A DNA stretch of 64,000 nt from Candidatus Krumholzibacteriia bacterium (GTDB taxonomy: Bacteria; Krumholzibacteriota; Krumholzibacteriia; Krumholzibacteriales; Krumholzibacteriaceae): the NCBI GenBank assembly GCA_023131975.1, contig JAGLYV010000045.1, positions 1-64,000 of the forward strand, in the 5' to 3' direction. The translations under genes and the position numbers were made by a program. How positions within the stretch are numbered: the first letter of the stretch is position 1; each line of letters begins with the position of its first letter. The notes under the pieces were generated by a model. It had not been told where the DNA came from. It worked only from the letters and a program-made list of their open reading frames with translations, and did no database searches. Shown one piece after another: positions 26,899 to 35,993 of this stretch.

Positions 26899-29091
26899 TC
26901 AATGCAGGATGACCGCTTTTACCGAGGTTGTCTCCCCTCCAGCCTTCAACCTGATGAAATAGACTCCGCTGGCAAGGCCTGATCCGGCATCGTTCCTGCC
27001 GTTCCAGATATACATGTATCTGTCAGGATCCACGCGGTCGTCTATCAGCAGGGCCAGTTCCCTTCCCGTCACATCATGCACCGACAACCTTACATCCATC
27101 TCACTCGGGATCTCGAAGGTGACCCTGGTGAAAGAGGAGAATGGATTGGGATAGTTCTGGTGAAGGACTACATCGGCGGCGGGCGCCAGACCATATCCAG
27201 CCAGTTCGGCCACCGCAGCAAGAGCAGTCCTCGCGACATCCGCTATATAGTCCACATCGACGAATTCGAAAAGATCGGAACAATTATGGTAATGAGGATT
27301 ATTCCTGTATCCGCTTTCAATGATACATGCCACCGGCATGTCCACCACTTCCTTGAAAGAAAGCTGATCACTGGTCGGCTGGTTATGTGCCATCCGGTAG
27401 GGCCAGTCAAGCGGGTATAACAGAGTATAGTCTTCTGAGCAGCGGAGAAGCAGCCCTGCCAGCGTAGAATCCTGCGAATCCTCTACCGCTCCAAGAGAGG
27501 CAGTTCCTGTCCCACCGTAATCGTTGCCGACCATATCCAGATTTATCAGAGCGTCATAAACGGCCCCTGTGTCGGCCTCCGCGGCAAAGGCGGAACTGCC
27601 GACGAGCCCCAGCTCTTCTCCGTCAAAGAGAACGAATTCGACCGTCCTGTCGAGCCACGCGTCTGACAGTATCCTCGCGCATTCCAGGACACACGCGATC
27701 CCGCTGGCATTGTCATCGGCACCGGGAGCGCAGACCAGAGGGTCCGTATCCCGGTTGATAGAATCATAGTGTCCGCATAGAACGACCCTGTGTTCAGGTT
27801 CTTTCATCCCTTCCCTGCGGAAAACGATATTCGAGCCACGGATGGTATCGGCAACGATGTATGTCCTGCATTCTTCCACGGCAGGCCATCCCGGCTCGAC
27901 TCTCAGTATCTCGTTCCTGCCTGCCGTCCAGATTCCACCTCCGGAATCCAGAGAGAATCTCCAGATATCCTCCGTGCCGACGCACGCGTTCTCCAGGGAT
28001 GTCCACACCACACCTCCATCTTCGCTGATCCAGACCTCTCCACCACTTCCCGCGGCGACCACATTGATCGAATCTATCATCTCTACACATCTCAGCTCTG
28101 CCGGATGGGCGGTCTCGTTCCAGGTAGTCCCTCCGTCCGAAGTGGAAAACACCACACCGGCCCCCACTATTACACCATGGACCTCATCCGAAAAATCGAT
28201 ATCGGTCAGGCGCACAGCCGTCAGGTTGGTCGAGGACCAGCTGTTGCCGCGATCGATGCTTTCGAACAGATAACCGGCATCTGTAACTACCATATAATGC
28301 ATGAACCCGAGAGCCGTCGACCCGTTGATGCTGTAGGGCAAGGGCAAGAACTCTGCCCACCAGCTCTCCCCTCCATCACCTGTGATGAGAATAGACCCCC
28401 AGTCTCCCGCGGCAAAACCAAACTGTTCGTCCCAGAAACTGATCGTGTTCAGGGAATATATATGGTTTTCGCTGCCGTCCTTCTTCATCTCCCAGGTTAT
28501 TCCGCCGTCATCCGAAACAAATATCTTTCCATAACCGGTACCCTTGGCCTTGCACGCGGCCCAGAGGCGCCTGCCGCCTGATATCGCCAGTTCGTTCACC
28601 CTGCCATCGAACCCTGTAAGTCTGTCGAAACTGGACCAGCCATCGTCGTTTGAAGAGATGAATATATCGCCGTCCATCGACCCTGCCCACACCGTGTCCG
28701 CGCCGGAAGAAACAACGACCCCTGTAAGTTCGGGGCGGTCGATCGTCAGTATGAAACTGTGGATTAAAGGTGAATACCCATAACTCGCGGCCAGATCCAT
28801 CAGATAGTTTGTGGCAATCGCCTTTTGAGGTGAGAAGGCGTACCTCGTATTGATGGTCACCAGACTATCGCCTGTATCAATCGGATCTTCACCACTCAGA
28901 CTTCTTATCAGCCCTGCCATATTTTCGCTGTCTATCCTGCCGGTGAGCTGGCAGATCGGACAGGACTGCCCGAAAAGCACGGGAGAAAGAGAAAGGGACA
29001 GGATAAGATTAATAACGATAATAGAAATCGACTGCCTGAACTTGCGCTGCGCGAACATTTCTGAAATTAGTTCTTTAAAAATAGTGCACAT
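26899..29091 (-). CDS. Secreted M28-family zinc peptidase with BNR/Ycf48-like repeats and FlgD-like C-terminus
   Basis: After a signal peptide (ISIIVINLILSLSLSPVLFGQ), residues about 100-390 form a photosystem-II-stability (Ycf48)/BNR-type beta-propeller with repeated S-x-D-G-G-x-x-W blades (VSDDGGITWEM, ITGDGGESWWA, TSDGGTTWNE, ISEDGGVVWTS). The peptidase domain follows, with M28 zinc ligands in VVLCGHYDS, GADDNASG, FDGEELGLVGS, NLDMVGND and the late His in NPHYHNCSDLFE. The end is the NYPNPFSSFTRVTFEI motif plus FlgD-like fold and GVYFIRLKAGG. It is predicted to be an extracellular aminopeptidase. The start is uncertain: ATG at 29091 or 29058 both give a signal peptide. Confidence 0.85.
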   Translation of the reverse strand: MCTIFKELISEMFAQRKFRQSISIIVINLILSLSLSPVLFGQSCPICQLTGRIDSENMAGLIRSLSGEDPIDTGDSLVTINTRYAFSPQKAIATNYLMDLAASYGYSPLIHSFILTIDRPELTGVVVSSGADTVWAGSMDGDIFISSNDDGWSSFDRLTGFDGRVNELAISGGRRLWAACKAKGTGYGKIFVSDDGGITWEMKKDGSENHIYSLNTISFWDEQFGFAAGDWGSILITGDGGESWWAEFLPLPYSINGSTALGFMHYMVVTDAGYLFESIDRGNSWSSTNLTAVRLTDIDFSDEVHGVIVGAGVVFSTSDGGTTWNETAHPAELRCVEMIDSINVVAAGSGGEVWISEDGGVVWTSLENACVGTEDIWRFSLDSGGGIWTAGRNEILRVEPGWPAVEECRTYIVADTIRGSNIVFRREGMKEPEHRVVLCGHYDSINRDTDPLVCAPGADDNASGIACVLECARILSDAWLDRTVEFVLFDGEELGLVGSSAFAAEADTGAVYDALINLDMVGNDYGGTGTASLGAVEDSQDSTLAGLLLRCSEDYTLLYPLDWPYRMAHNQPTSDQLSFKEVVDMPVACIIESGYRNNPHYHNCSDLFEFVDVDYIADVARTALAAVAELAGYGLAPAADVVLHQNYPNPFSSFTRVTFEIPSEMDVRLSVHDVTGRELALLIDDRVDPDRYMYIWNGRNDAGSGLASGVYFIRLKAGGETTSVKAVILH

Positions 29092-29189
29092 ACGACTAAT
29101 ATACCTTCTGGTCTGATCTGGCGCAATTGCAGAGGAAGACCGTCGCGGCTCATATGGGGGAATCATACATCATCGGAGGGGCAGAACGC

Positions 29190-30605
29190 TTGCCAGACTA
29201 TATAGATCATTTCGGAATCAGTGACGAGGATATAGAAAAAGTAGTCTCTACCGCGCTGTCACGCGGATGTGATTTCAGTGACCTTTTCTTCGAACATTCC
29301 ATAGAAAATATCATCACGATGGAAGAGGGAATAGTCAAAGAGGGCCTCAAAGCGGTATCGCTGGGGGTCGGGATCAGATGCGTAAAAGGTGAAGGCACCG
29401 GTTACGCGTATACAGAGGAACTCTCTCTCGAGAAGATGCGGAAAGCGGCTCTTACCGCCGCCGCGATAGCCGATTCGGGAAGCGCCCCGGCTCCCGCCTC
29501 GTATCGTGAGATCGAACACAGCAACTATTATCCACTCGACCGACTCACCACAGACGAGCCCCTTGGCAGAAAAACCGGCTGGATCGAACAGGCCGAAAAA
29601 GCGGCGAGAGACAGTGATCCCAGCATAGTGAAGGTATCTGTCACTCTCGCGGACAGTCTGAGGACCGTAAGACTGATCACATCGGATGGCCGTTCCCTGA
29701 GAGACGTAAGACCGATGACCCGGATATCGGTGTCCGCGATCGGAGAACGAAACGGTAACCGCCAGGTGGGCATATCGAGTGGTGGTGGAAGGATCGGGCC
29801 AGGGTACTTCGCCGAAAAGACTCCGGCCGAACATGGTTCGGAAGCAGCCAGGCAGGCACTTCTTCTCCTCGAAGCTATCGATGCCCCTGCTGGTCAGATG
29901 GAGATCATACTGGCTCCGGCCGAATCCGGCATCCTTCTTCACGAGTCTGTCGGCCACCCGCTGGAGGCTGACTTTATCCGAAAAAAGACTTCGGCCTATA
30001 CTGGCCGCGTGGGCGACAAGGTCGCGAGTGAACTTGTTACCGTCATAGATGACGGCACAATCATGCACGACCGCGGATCCCTGAATTTCGATGACGAGGG
30101 CGTTCTTACCGAACCGACCGTCCTTATAGAGAACGGTATCCTGAAAGGCTTCATGCAGGACAGAATAAGCGCCAGCTTCTTTGCGACTTCACCGACAGGA
30201 AATGGCCGCAGGGAAAGCTACAGGTACCCCCCCATGCCGCGCATGACCGTCACATACCTTGCTAACGGAGAGACCGACCCGGGCGAGATATTCAGCTCGA
30301 CAAAAAAGGGGATCTACTGCAAGTCTTTCAAAGGCGGTCAGGTCGATATCTCCAACGGCGATTTCGTGTTCGTCCCGATCGAAGCTTATCTGGTCGAAAA
30401 CGGAAAAATCACTGTACCTGTGAAAAACCTTACACTGACGGGAAATGGCCCCGAAGTCCTTTCGAGGGTGACTCATGTAGGCAATGATTTCGCGTTCAGT
30501 GATGGCAGGTGGACCTGTGGCAAGGGACAATCTGTTCCGGTGGGAGTGGGACTTCCCACGATAAAGATATCAGGCATCACGGTCGGAGGCAGCGAACTGG
30601 GCTGA
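29190..30605 (+). CDS. tldD: TldD-family metalloprotease
   Basis: The TldD subunit signature is clear: ILLHESVGHPLEADF contains the HExxxH zinc motif, followed by LVTVIDDGTIMHDRGSLNFDDEG and the C-terminal KGIYCKSFKGGQVDISNGDFVF. TldD and TldE form a heterodimeric cytoplasmic protease that trims unfolded peptides and matures modified peptides such as microcin B17. I favour the TTG at 29190 because GGAGGGG precedes it by 8 nt; an ATG at 29154 or a TTG at 29127 would give a longer N-terminus. The tldE gene follows 22 nt downstream. Confidence 0.93.
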   Translation: MPDYIDHFGISDEDIEKVVSTALSRGCDFSDLFFEHSIENIITMEEGIVKEGLKAVSLGVGIRCVKGEGTGYAYTEELSLEKMRKAALTAAAIADSGSAPAPASYREIEHSNYYPLDRLTTDEPLGRKTGWIEQAEKAARDSDPSIVKVSVTLADSLRTVRLITSDGRSLRDVRPMTRISVSAIGERNGNRQVGISSGGGRIGPGYFAEKTPAEHGSEAARQALLLLEAIDAPAGQMEIILAPAESGILLHESVGHPLEADFIRKKTSAYTGRVGDKVASELVTVIDDGTIMHDRGSLNFDDEGVLTEPTVLIENGILKGFMQDRISASFFATSPTGNGRRESYRYPPMPRMTVTYLANGETDPGEIFSSTKKGIYCKSFKGGQVDISNGDFVFVPIEAYLVENGKITVPVKNLTLTGNGPEVLSRVTHVGNDFAFSDGRWTCGKGQSVPVGVGLPTIKISGITVGGSELG

Positions 30606-30627
30606 TAAATGGCGGAGTGACCGAACG

Positions 30628-31971
30628 ATGAATATGGATGAGATGAAAACCCTGGCCATGAAGGCCATAAAAACGACAATCGGGGAGGGCGCGGATACCG
30701 CGGAAGTCACCGTTTCCGGACAGGACCGGTTCAGTGTGACGGTTCGAAACGAGCGTACGGATAATCTCACGGAATCCGTTTCCAGCCGCATCTCGATCAC
30801 CCTGTCCGCGGGAAAAAAGAAAGCCTCTATCACCACGAGTGATCTCTCACCTGAAAATATCAGAAAAATGATCGTAGAAGCTGTAGAACTCTCTTCTGTT
30901 ATGGACAGGGATGAGTATTTCGACCTGCCTGATCAGGAGGAGACCGGGGTCGCGGACGAGATCAAAGGTCTTTTCGATCCTGAGACAGTCGGAATTCCCG
31001 CGGACGAGAAGATATCCATCGCCCTGGCACTGGAAAGGGCAGCCTGCGGACTCGACACAAGGATCATTTCCGATGGTGCATCATTTTCATCAGGAATGTA
31101 TTCTCTCGTCTTCGCGAATTCGTCGGGATTCTGCGAGGGATACGAGCAAACCGGGTTCTCCACAGACATTTCCTGCGCGGTCGAAGATACTGCCCGGAAA
31201 GGCAAAAACACCGCGAGAAAACAATCTTCCTTCTGGTTTTCAACCTCCTGTGACAGGGCCGGACTGGATCCGATAGAAAATACGGCGAGCATAGCCGTCA
31301 ACCGCACCTTGCGAAAACTGGGGGCCGTCAAACCAAAGACCTGTAGCGTTCCTGTCATCTTCGATCAGGTAACAGCCAGAAAATTCCTGGGCTGCATAGC
31401 TTCGGCGGTCAATGGGGGGAACATATATAAACGAGCGTCATTTCTCGCCGACATGATCGGCAAAGAAATATCTTCACCGCTCGTAACGATCATAGACGAC
31501 CCGTTGATGCCGGGCAGGCTCGGCAGCAGACCTTTCGATGCTGAAGGAGTGAGAAGCAGAAAGAACACGGTAGTCGAGAACGGCGTCCTGACAAGCTACC
31601 TCCTCAGCAGCTACCAGGCCCGTAAACTTTCGATGAAGACTACGGGAAGTTCAGGAGGGATCTCGAATTTTTATATGGTCCCGGGCAGTCACACGCTTGA
31701 CGAGATCATATCCAGTATCGATGAGGGCCTGTTTATAACAGCCCTCTCGGGACCGGGAGCGAACTGGTCGAGTGGTGATTTCTCCCAGGGGGCCCAGGGC
31801 ATCTGGATCTCCGGAGGAAAACTCACTCACCCGGTGACCGAATTCACGGTTGCCGGCACATTCAGCGAAATGCTCTCAAAAATAAGCATGGTCGAAGACA
31901 GCCTCGACTGGAAATCGACTGTCGCCTCCCCCGCTTTCAAGATAGACCGGATGACGATCAGCGGCAGCTGA
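30628..31971 (+). CDS. tldE: TldE/PmbA-family protein, partner of TldD
   Basis: The 447-residue protein matches the PmbA/TldE side of the family: EVTVSGQDRFSVTVRNERTD at the start, CSVPVIFDQVTARKFLGCIA in the middle with no HExxxH motif, DDPLMPGRLGSRPFDAEGV, and the C-terminal GPGANWSSGDFSQGAQGIWI. The lack of zinc ligands is normal for TldE. It would form the inactive-site half of the TldD/E protease. It lies 22 nt after tldD in the same operon. A GGAG sequence precedes the ATG. Confidence 0.92.
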   Translation: MNMDEMKTLAMKAIKTTIGEGADTAEVTVSGQDRFSVTVRNERTDNLTESVSSRISITLSAGKKKASITTSDLSPENIRKMIVEAVELSSVMDRDEYFDLPDQEETGVADEIKGLFDPETVGIPADEKISIALALERAACGLDTRIISDGASFSSGMYSLVFANSSGFCEGYEQTGFSTDISCAVEDTARKGKNTARKQSSFWFSTSCDRAGLDPIENTASIAVNRTLRKLGAVKPKTCSVPVIFDQVTARKFLGCIASAVNGGNIYKRASFLADMIGKEISSPLVTIIDDPLMPGRLGSRPFDAEGVRSRKNTVVENGVLTSYLLSSYQARKLSMKTTGSSGGISNFYMVPGSHTLDEIISSIDEGLFITALSGPGANWSSGDFSQGAQGIWISGGKLTHPVTEFTVAGTFSEMLSKISMVEDSLDWKSTVASPAFKIDRMTISGS

Positions 31972-32030
31972 GTACCGGCCCCCCCAATTCGTAATCAGCC
32001 ATTTCCAGAACAACACCAGCCGGATCCATA

Positions 32031-33980
32031 TCATCGGAGTAACACCATCTTCTTCGTGAACACATCCTTGCCGGCTCTCAACCTGTAGAAATAGACCCCC
32101 GATGAGACCCTGTTTCCTCTGATATCAGTCCCATTCCACACGACCTCGTGTGTTCCTCGCGGCCGGGTTCCTTCCTCCAGCACTATTATTCTTCGTCCAG
32201 ACGCATCGTAGACAGTCAACTCGACTTTCAGATCCGCCGCAAGATAGTAGCCTATGGTCGTGACGGGATTGAACGGATTCGGATAGTTCTGACGGACAAT
32301 ATTCGCCCCTGCCCCGATGCTCAGGGGCTCAGTCTCAAAAAGCAGCTTTGTGCCTTCTGAACCTGTCACCGAGACCCTGTACCTGTATTCCACACCCGGT
32401 TCGATATCGACGTCCCTGAAGGCAAAGGTCTCTGGCGCGGATTCGTCCGGCCTGATAGCGAGAGATCCGAAAATCGACTCTCCAGATGCCTGTCTGGAGA
32501 TGTCGAACACCATTTCCGGCTCACTTTCATTCATCGTCCAGACGACCTCTATCGCGTCATCCCGGGCGTCTGCCGTAAAGCCTGCCAGCGTGGTGGCCAG
32601 ATAGTGTCCTTCGCTGTCGATCCGCTGACTATAGATATCGGAATCGCCATCATACTGTTCCCATGTGACAAGTGCTCCTCCGGCATCATCAGCGATTATC
32701 TCGGGAAGGCGCTGATCATCAGAAAACGACAGGATAGATTGACCGTCGATGTCCCATAACGCCATACCGGCAACATCGATACACTGCGCGTATATATCAT
32801 AGTCGTCCCCGCGGCCATCCTGCCATACGATGAAGATATCGTTCCCGGAATTCACATCCATCCTCGGATTCAGCTGATGCCCCGCAGCCCCACAGATCCG
32901 GTTGCCTCCGGCAGACCAGAGAAGATCTCCATCTGACCCTATCTTCTGCGCGTAAATGTCGGAGTCATCATTCCGGGCATCCACCCAGACGACGATAACG
33001 CTTCCGTCAGTGACGCGGACCGCCTGGGGAAACCATTTTTCTCCTTCACTGATTGAAACATGCACACCTTCCGGATCCCAGAGCAGGTCACCGTCACCAT
33101 CCAGCCTCTGAGAGTAGATATCCCTCCGACCGTTACGAAGATCCTCCCAGACGACCGTGCACCCTCCAGCCGCATCCCCGAGTATTACCGGAAAACTGTT
33201 TGCGACTCCCGGAGAACAGACCACGACTCCAGGCTCTCCCCACATCCGCTGGCCCGCGGAACTTACTCGCTGAGCCATGATCGTACTGGCCGATGCATCC
33301 CCGGCTACCCACATGACGATCATGCCCCCACTCCCATCTTCACTGACAACCGGAAGGAATTGTCCCGATCCGATTGACAGGTCCACTCCCCCGGATGTCC
33401 ACTGTGGTTCTCCCGAGCCATTCACCTTCTGCACCCTGATCACACTCGTTTCATCGAGTCCCCTCTGCCATGCCAGAAGAACGCCCCCCTCACCATCGGA
33501 ACAGATGCCCGGGTAATAATCATTCCCGGAACTCGTGGATACCTGCACCCCCTGTCCGGACCAGACGGAAACTCCCTCACTATTCACCCTCTGGACGAAG
33601 ATATCGACAAAACCGGTTCGATGATCTGTCCACGCGAGGATCGCCCCTCCCGATCCATCAGAAATGGCCTGACGAAAAAATTCCCTGCCGGCCGGGTCCG
33701 TACACGCGGCTACCCCGTCCAGACTCCACTGAGCGTCACCCCCCCCATCGATCTTCTGTACATAGACATTTCCACTGCCCGAACGATAATCCTGCCATAT
33801 CAACAGAGTGTTGTCTGCGTCTCCCCTGATTATTGCCGGATACCACTGGTTCCCTGCCGCGGTACAGACGGAACGACCCGTTTCGTTCCACGCTGCCTGT
33901 AACGGCCCTGTAGAAACGATCAGAAGAACAGGTATCAGTATAGAAATAATTCCTGCTGCGTGAAGAATTCGAAATGTCAT
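32031..33980 (-). CDS. Secreted repeat (beta-propeller-like) protein with FlgD-like C-terminus
   Basis: A signal peptide (IISILIPVLLIVSTGPLQA) is followed by about nine repeats of roughly 48 residues with the consensus W-x-D-x-R-x-G-x-x-D-I-Y-x-Q-K-I-D-x-x-G-x-x-x-W-x-x-x-G. Examples are LLIWQDYRSGSGNVYVQ, VVWEDLRNGRRDIYSQR, VVWVDARNDDSDIYAQK and IVWQDGRGDDYDIYAQC. A fibronectin-like segment (residues about 460-550) precedes the NYPNPFNPVTTIGY motif and FlgD-like fold ending in GVYFYRL and KMVLLR. It is most likely a surface-exposed binding protein. No enzyme motif is seen, and the family is known mainly from hypothetical proteins. Confidence 0.75.
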   Translation of the reverse strand: MTFRILHAAGIISILIPVLLIVSTGPLQAAWNETGRSVCTAAGNQWYPAIIRGDADNTLLIWQDYRSGSGNVYVQKIDGGGDAQWSLDGVAACTDPAGREFFRQAISDGSGGAILAWTDHRTGFVDIFVQRVNSEGVSVWSGQGVQVSTSSGNDYYPGICSDGEGGVLLAWQRGLDETSVIRVQKVNGSGEPQWTSGGVDLSIGSGQFLPVVSEDGSGGMIVMWVAGDASASTIMAQRVSSAGQRMWGEPGVVVCSPGVANSFPVILGDAAGGCTVVWEDLRNGRRDIYSQRLDGDGDLLWDPEGVHVSISEGEKWFPQAVRVTDGSVIVVWVDARNDDSDIYAQKIGSDGDLLWSAGGNRICGAAGHQLNPRMDVNSGNDIFIVWQDGRGDDYDIYAQCIDVAGMALWDIDGQSILSFSDDQRLPEIIADDAGGALVTWEQYDGDSDIYSQRIDSEGHYLATTLAGFTADARDDAIEVVWTMNESEPEMVFDISRQASGESIFGSLAIRPDESAPETFAFRDVDIEPGVEYRYRVSVTGSEGTKLLFETEPLSIGAGANIVRQNYPNPFNPVTTIGYYLAADLKVELTVYDASGRRIIVLEEGTRPRGTHEVVWNGTDIRGNRVSSGVYFYRLRAGKDVFTKKMVLLR

Positions 33981-34310
33981 CTACGCTCACCTTGCGAATG
34001 AGCTGCTGCCAGGATGGATATGAGCAATCGGTATTCCACAAACAGGGCGGGACCATTTCCAATAAGTCTGAACGGAGAAGAGCCTTTAAAGTGGAAACAT
34101 AGTATGGTAACATCGTCACCTGACAGGTCCGCATGAGGAATGATCGAGAACAAGCTGGAGCGGTCGGCAGCGAACGTTTCAACTCGTTTTTTTTCGACGC
34201 GGAAGACTGAGATACTGTCACGGAATCTGTTGAACAGTCTATTTTTATTGCTTATTGCGATTTTACTGCCCCACGACCCGAATGAGGGCAGTTTACCTGA
34301 AGGGAGTAAG
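33981..34310. other. Divergent intergenic region, no gene seen
   Basis: About 330 bases between the start of the secreted repeat protein (minus) and the ATG of the beta-CASP nuclease (plus). A reading frame that extends the nuclease upstream to 34140 lacks the family signature. The AGGGAG before 34311 marks the likelier start. No repeat or strong hairpin noticed. Confidence 0.4.
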
Positions 34311-35708
34311 ATGAGCGTCAAAACCACATTTATCGGAGCTGTAAGGGAAGTAACGGGTTCGAATCACCTGATCTCGACGGAATCATCGAAAGTGATCATC
34401 GACTGTGGGCTCTTCCAGGGCCGCAGAAAAGATTTCTATGCCAGGAACTCGACATTCCCGTACGACCCGGCGACCCTTGACGCGTGCATCCTCTCCCACG
34501 CCCATATAGACCATAGCGGAAATATTCCTAACCTGGTCAAACAGGGATTCAATTCAAGGATCGTGACCACAGACGCTACGAGGGATCTCTGCACGATGAT
34601 GCTTCCAGACAGCGGTCATATCCAGGAAGAAAGTGTCAAGTACGTCAACAAGATCCACAAAAGGAAGGGACTCCCTGCTGCTAAGCCCATTTATACCCGG
34701 CAGGATGCTGAAGACTCTCTTCAGTTTTTCTCCGGACACCCGTACAGGCAGAAAGTCAGGGTGACTGACGATATCTCCGTGACATTCTTTGACGCCGGAC
34801 ATGTCCTCGGCTCCACGAACCCTCTTATCGAGATCGAGAAAGATGGCCGAACGATCCGGGTCGCCTACGCGGTCGACCTTGGAAGAAAGGATATGCCGAT
34901 CCTGAACGATCCGGAGACTCCACCCGACATAGATTACCTGTTCCTGGAAAGCACCTACGGGGGAAGACTCCATGATTCGGTCGATACGACCAAGAACCGT
35001 CTGGCCGAGGTGATAACTTCTACAGTTAACAGGGGCGGGAAAATCATCATCCCGTCATTCGCGCTCGAACGGACCCAGGAGATAGCTTACTATCTCAACC
35101 AGCTCCTGCAGGAAGACCGCATCCCCGGCATCCCGATCTACGTGGACAGCCCCCTGGCAGTGAACGTGACGGAAGTCTTCATCAGGCACCCGGAATGCTA
35201 CGATGAGGAGATGTACGACGCGTTCCGATCCGGACAGGATCCCCTGGGAACGAACAGGATCGAGTATATAAGGGATGTCGAAAGGTCGAAGAGCCTCAAT
35301 CATGAGGACAGACCGATGATTATCATATCGGCCTCAGGAATGTGCGAAGCGGGCCGTATCGTTCATCATCTGAAAAACAATATCGGCGATCCGAAGAACA
35401 CCGTGATGGTAATCGGTTATATGGCAAAGAATACACTGGGCAGAAGGATCGTGGAGAAACATGAAAAGGTAAAGATCTTCGGAGAAGAACGGGCATTGAG
35501 AGCAAGAGTGGAAGTGATGAATTCATTTTCCGCACATGCCGATCGGGACGATCTCCTGAACTACGTCCTGCCTCTGAAAGGCTCAGTAAAAAAGATCTTC
35601 ATAGTCCACGGCGAAGAAGACCAGTCAAAGCAACTATTCGATCTTCTTGAGAGCAAGGGCCTGCCGGTCTTTCTCCCGGAAGCCGGGGACGAGATCGAGC
35701 TAGTTTGA
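34311..35708 (+). CDS. MBL-fold beta-CASP RNA-processing nuclease (YSH1/CPSF73-like)
   Basis: From the ATG at 34311 (AGGGAG upstream) the product is 465 residues. It has the metallo-beta-lactamase motifs: IDCGLFQG, SHAHIDHSG (HxHxDH zinc site), DAGHVLGS and VDLGRK. The beta-CASP motifs follow: IIPSFALERTQEI, YVDSPLA, IIISASGMCEAGRIVHHL and the late NSFSAHADRDDLL His motif. Such bacterial proteins resemble the 3'-end processing nuclease CPSF73 and act as RNA endo/exonucleases, differing from RNase J in lacking its C-terminal extension. A stem-loop follows the stop codon. Confidence 0.9.
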   Translation: MSVKTTFIGAVREVTGSNHLISTESSKVIIDCGLFQGRRKDFYARNSTFPYDPATLDACILSHAHIDHSGNIPNLVKQGFNSRIVTTDATRDLCTMMLPDSGHIQEESVKYVNKIHKRKGLPAAKPIYTRQDAEDSLQFFSGHPYRQKVRVTDDISVTFFDAGHVLGSTNPLIEIEKDGRTIRVAYAVDLGRKDMPILNDPETPPDIDYLFLESTYGGRLHDSVDTTKNRLAEVITSTVNRGGKIIIPSFALERTQEIAYYLNQLLQEDRIPGIPIYVDSPLAVNVTEVFIRHPECYDEEMYDAFRSGQDPLGTNRIEYIRDVERSKSLNHEDRPMIIISASGMCEAGRIVHHLKNNIGDPKNTVMVIGYMAKNTLGRRIVEKHEKVKIFGEERALRARVEVMNSFSAHADRDDLLNYVLPLKGSVKKIFIVHGEEDQSKQLFDLLESKGLPVFLPEAGDEIELV

Positions 35709-35726
35709 CCGCTATGGATATCATCG

Positions 35727-35751
35727 ACTTGCCGGCCCCGGGCCGGCAAGT
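35727..35751 (+). terminator. Perfect GC-rich stem-loop after the beta-CASP gene
   Basis: ACTTGCCGGCC, a 3-nt loop CCG, and GGCCGGCAAGT form a perfect 11-bp hairpin starting 19 nt after the stop codon. There is no T-run, so it may be a Rho-type or 3'-end stabilising structure and not a classical intrinsic terminator. Confidence 0.55.
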
Positions 35752-35993
35752 CATCCTCAAGCCCTCTTGTTCAAATATCCTTCCTGATCCATCTACCGTC
35801 AGATAAATATCTGATTGGTGGAACTCTTCTTGCAATTTTCCAGCTACGACAAAAGTCACACATCGATTAGTCGAGTTAAATACATGCAAGGCATCATGTC
35901 ATGCCTGTGGTGCCCGGAAAGTCCGGGCCACGTTGAATAGTATTCTCTCATATTGCAACACGGCGTGCCCGTGTGCAGCATAGAGGCAACACG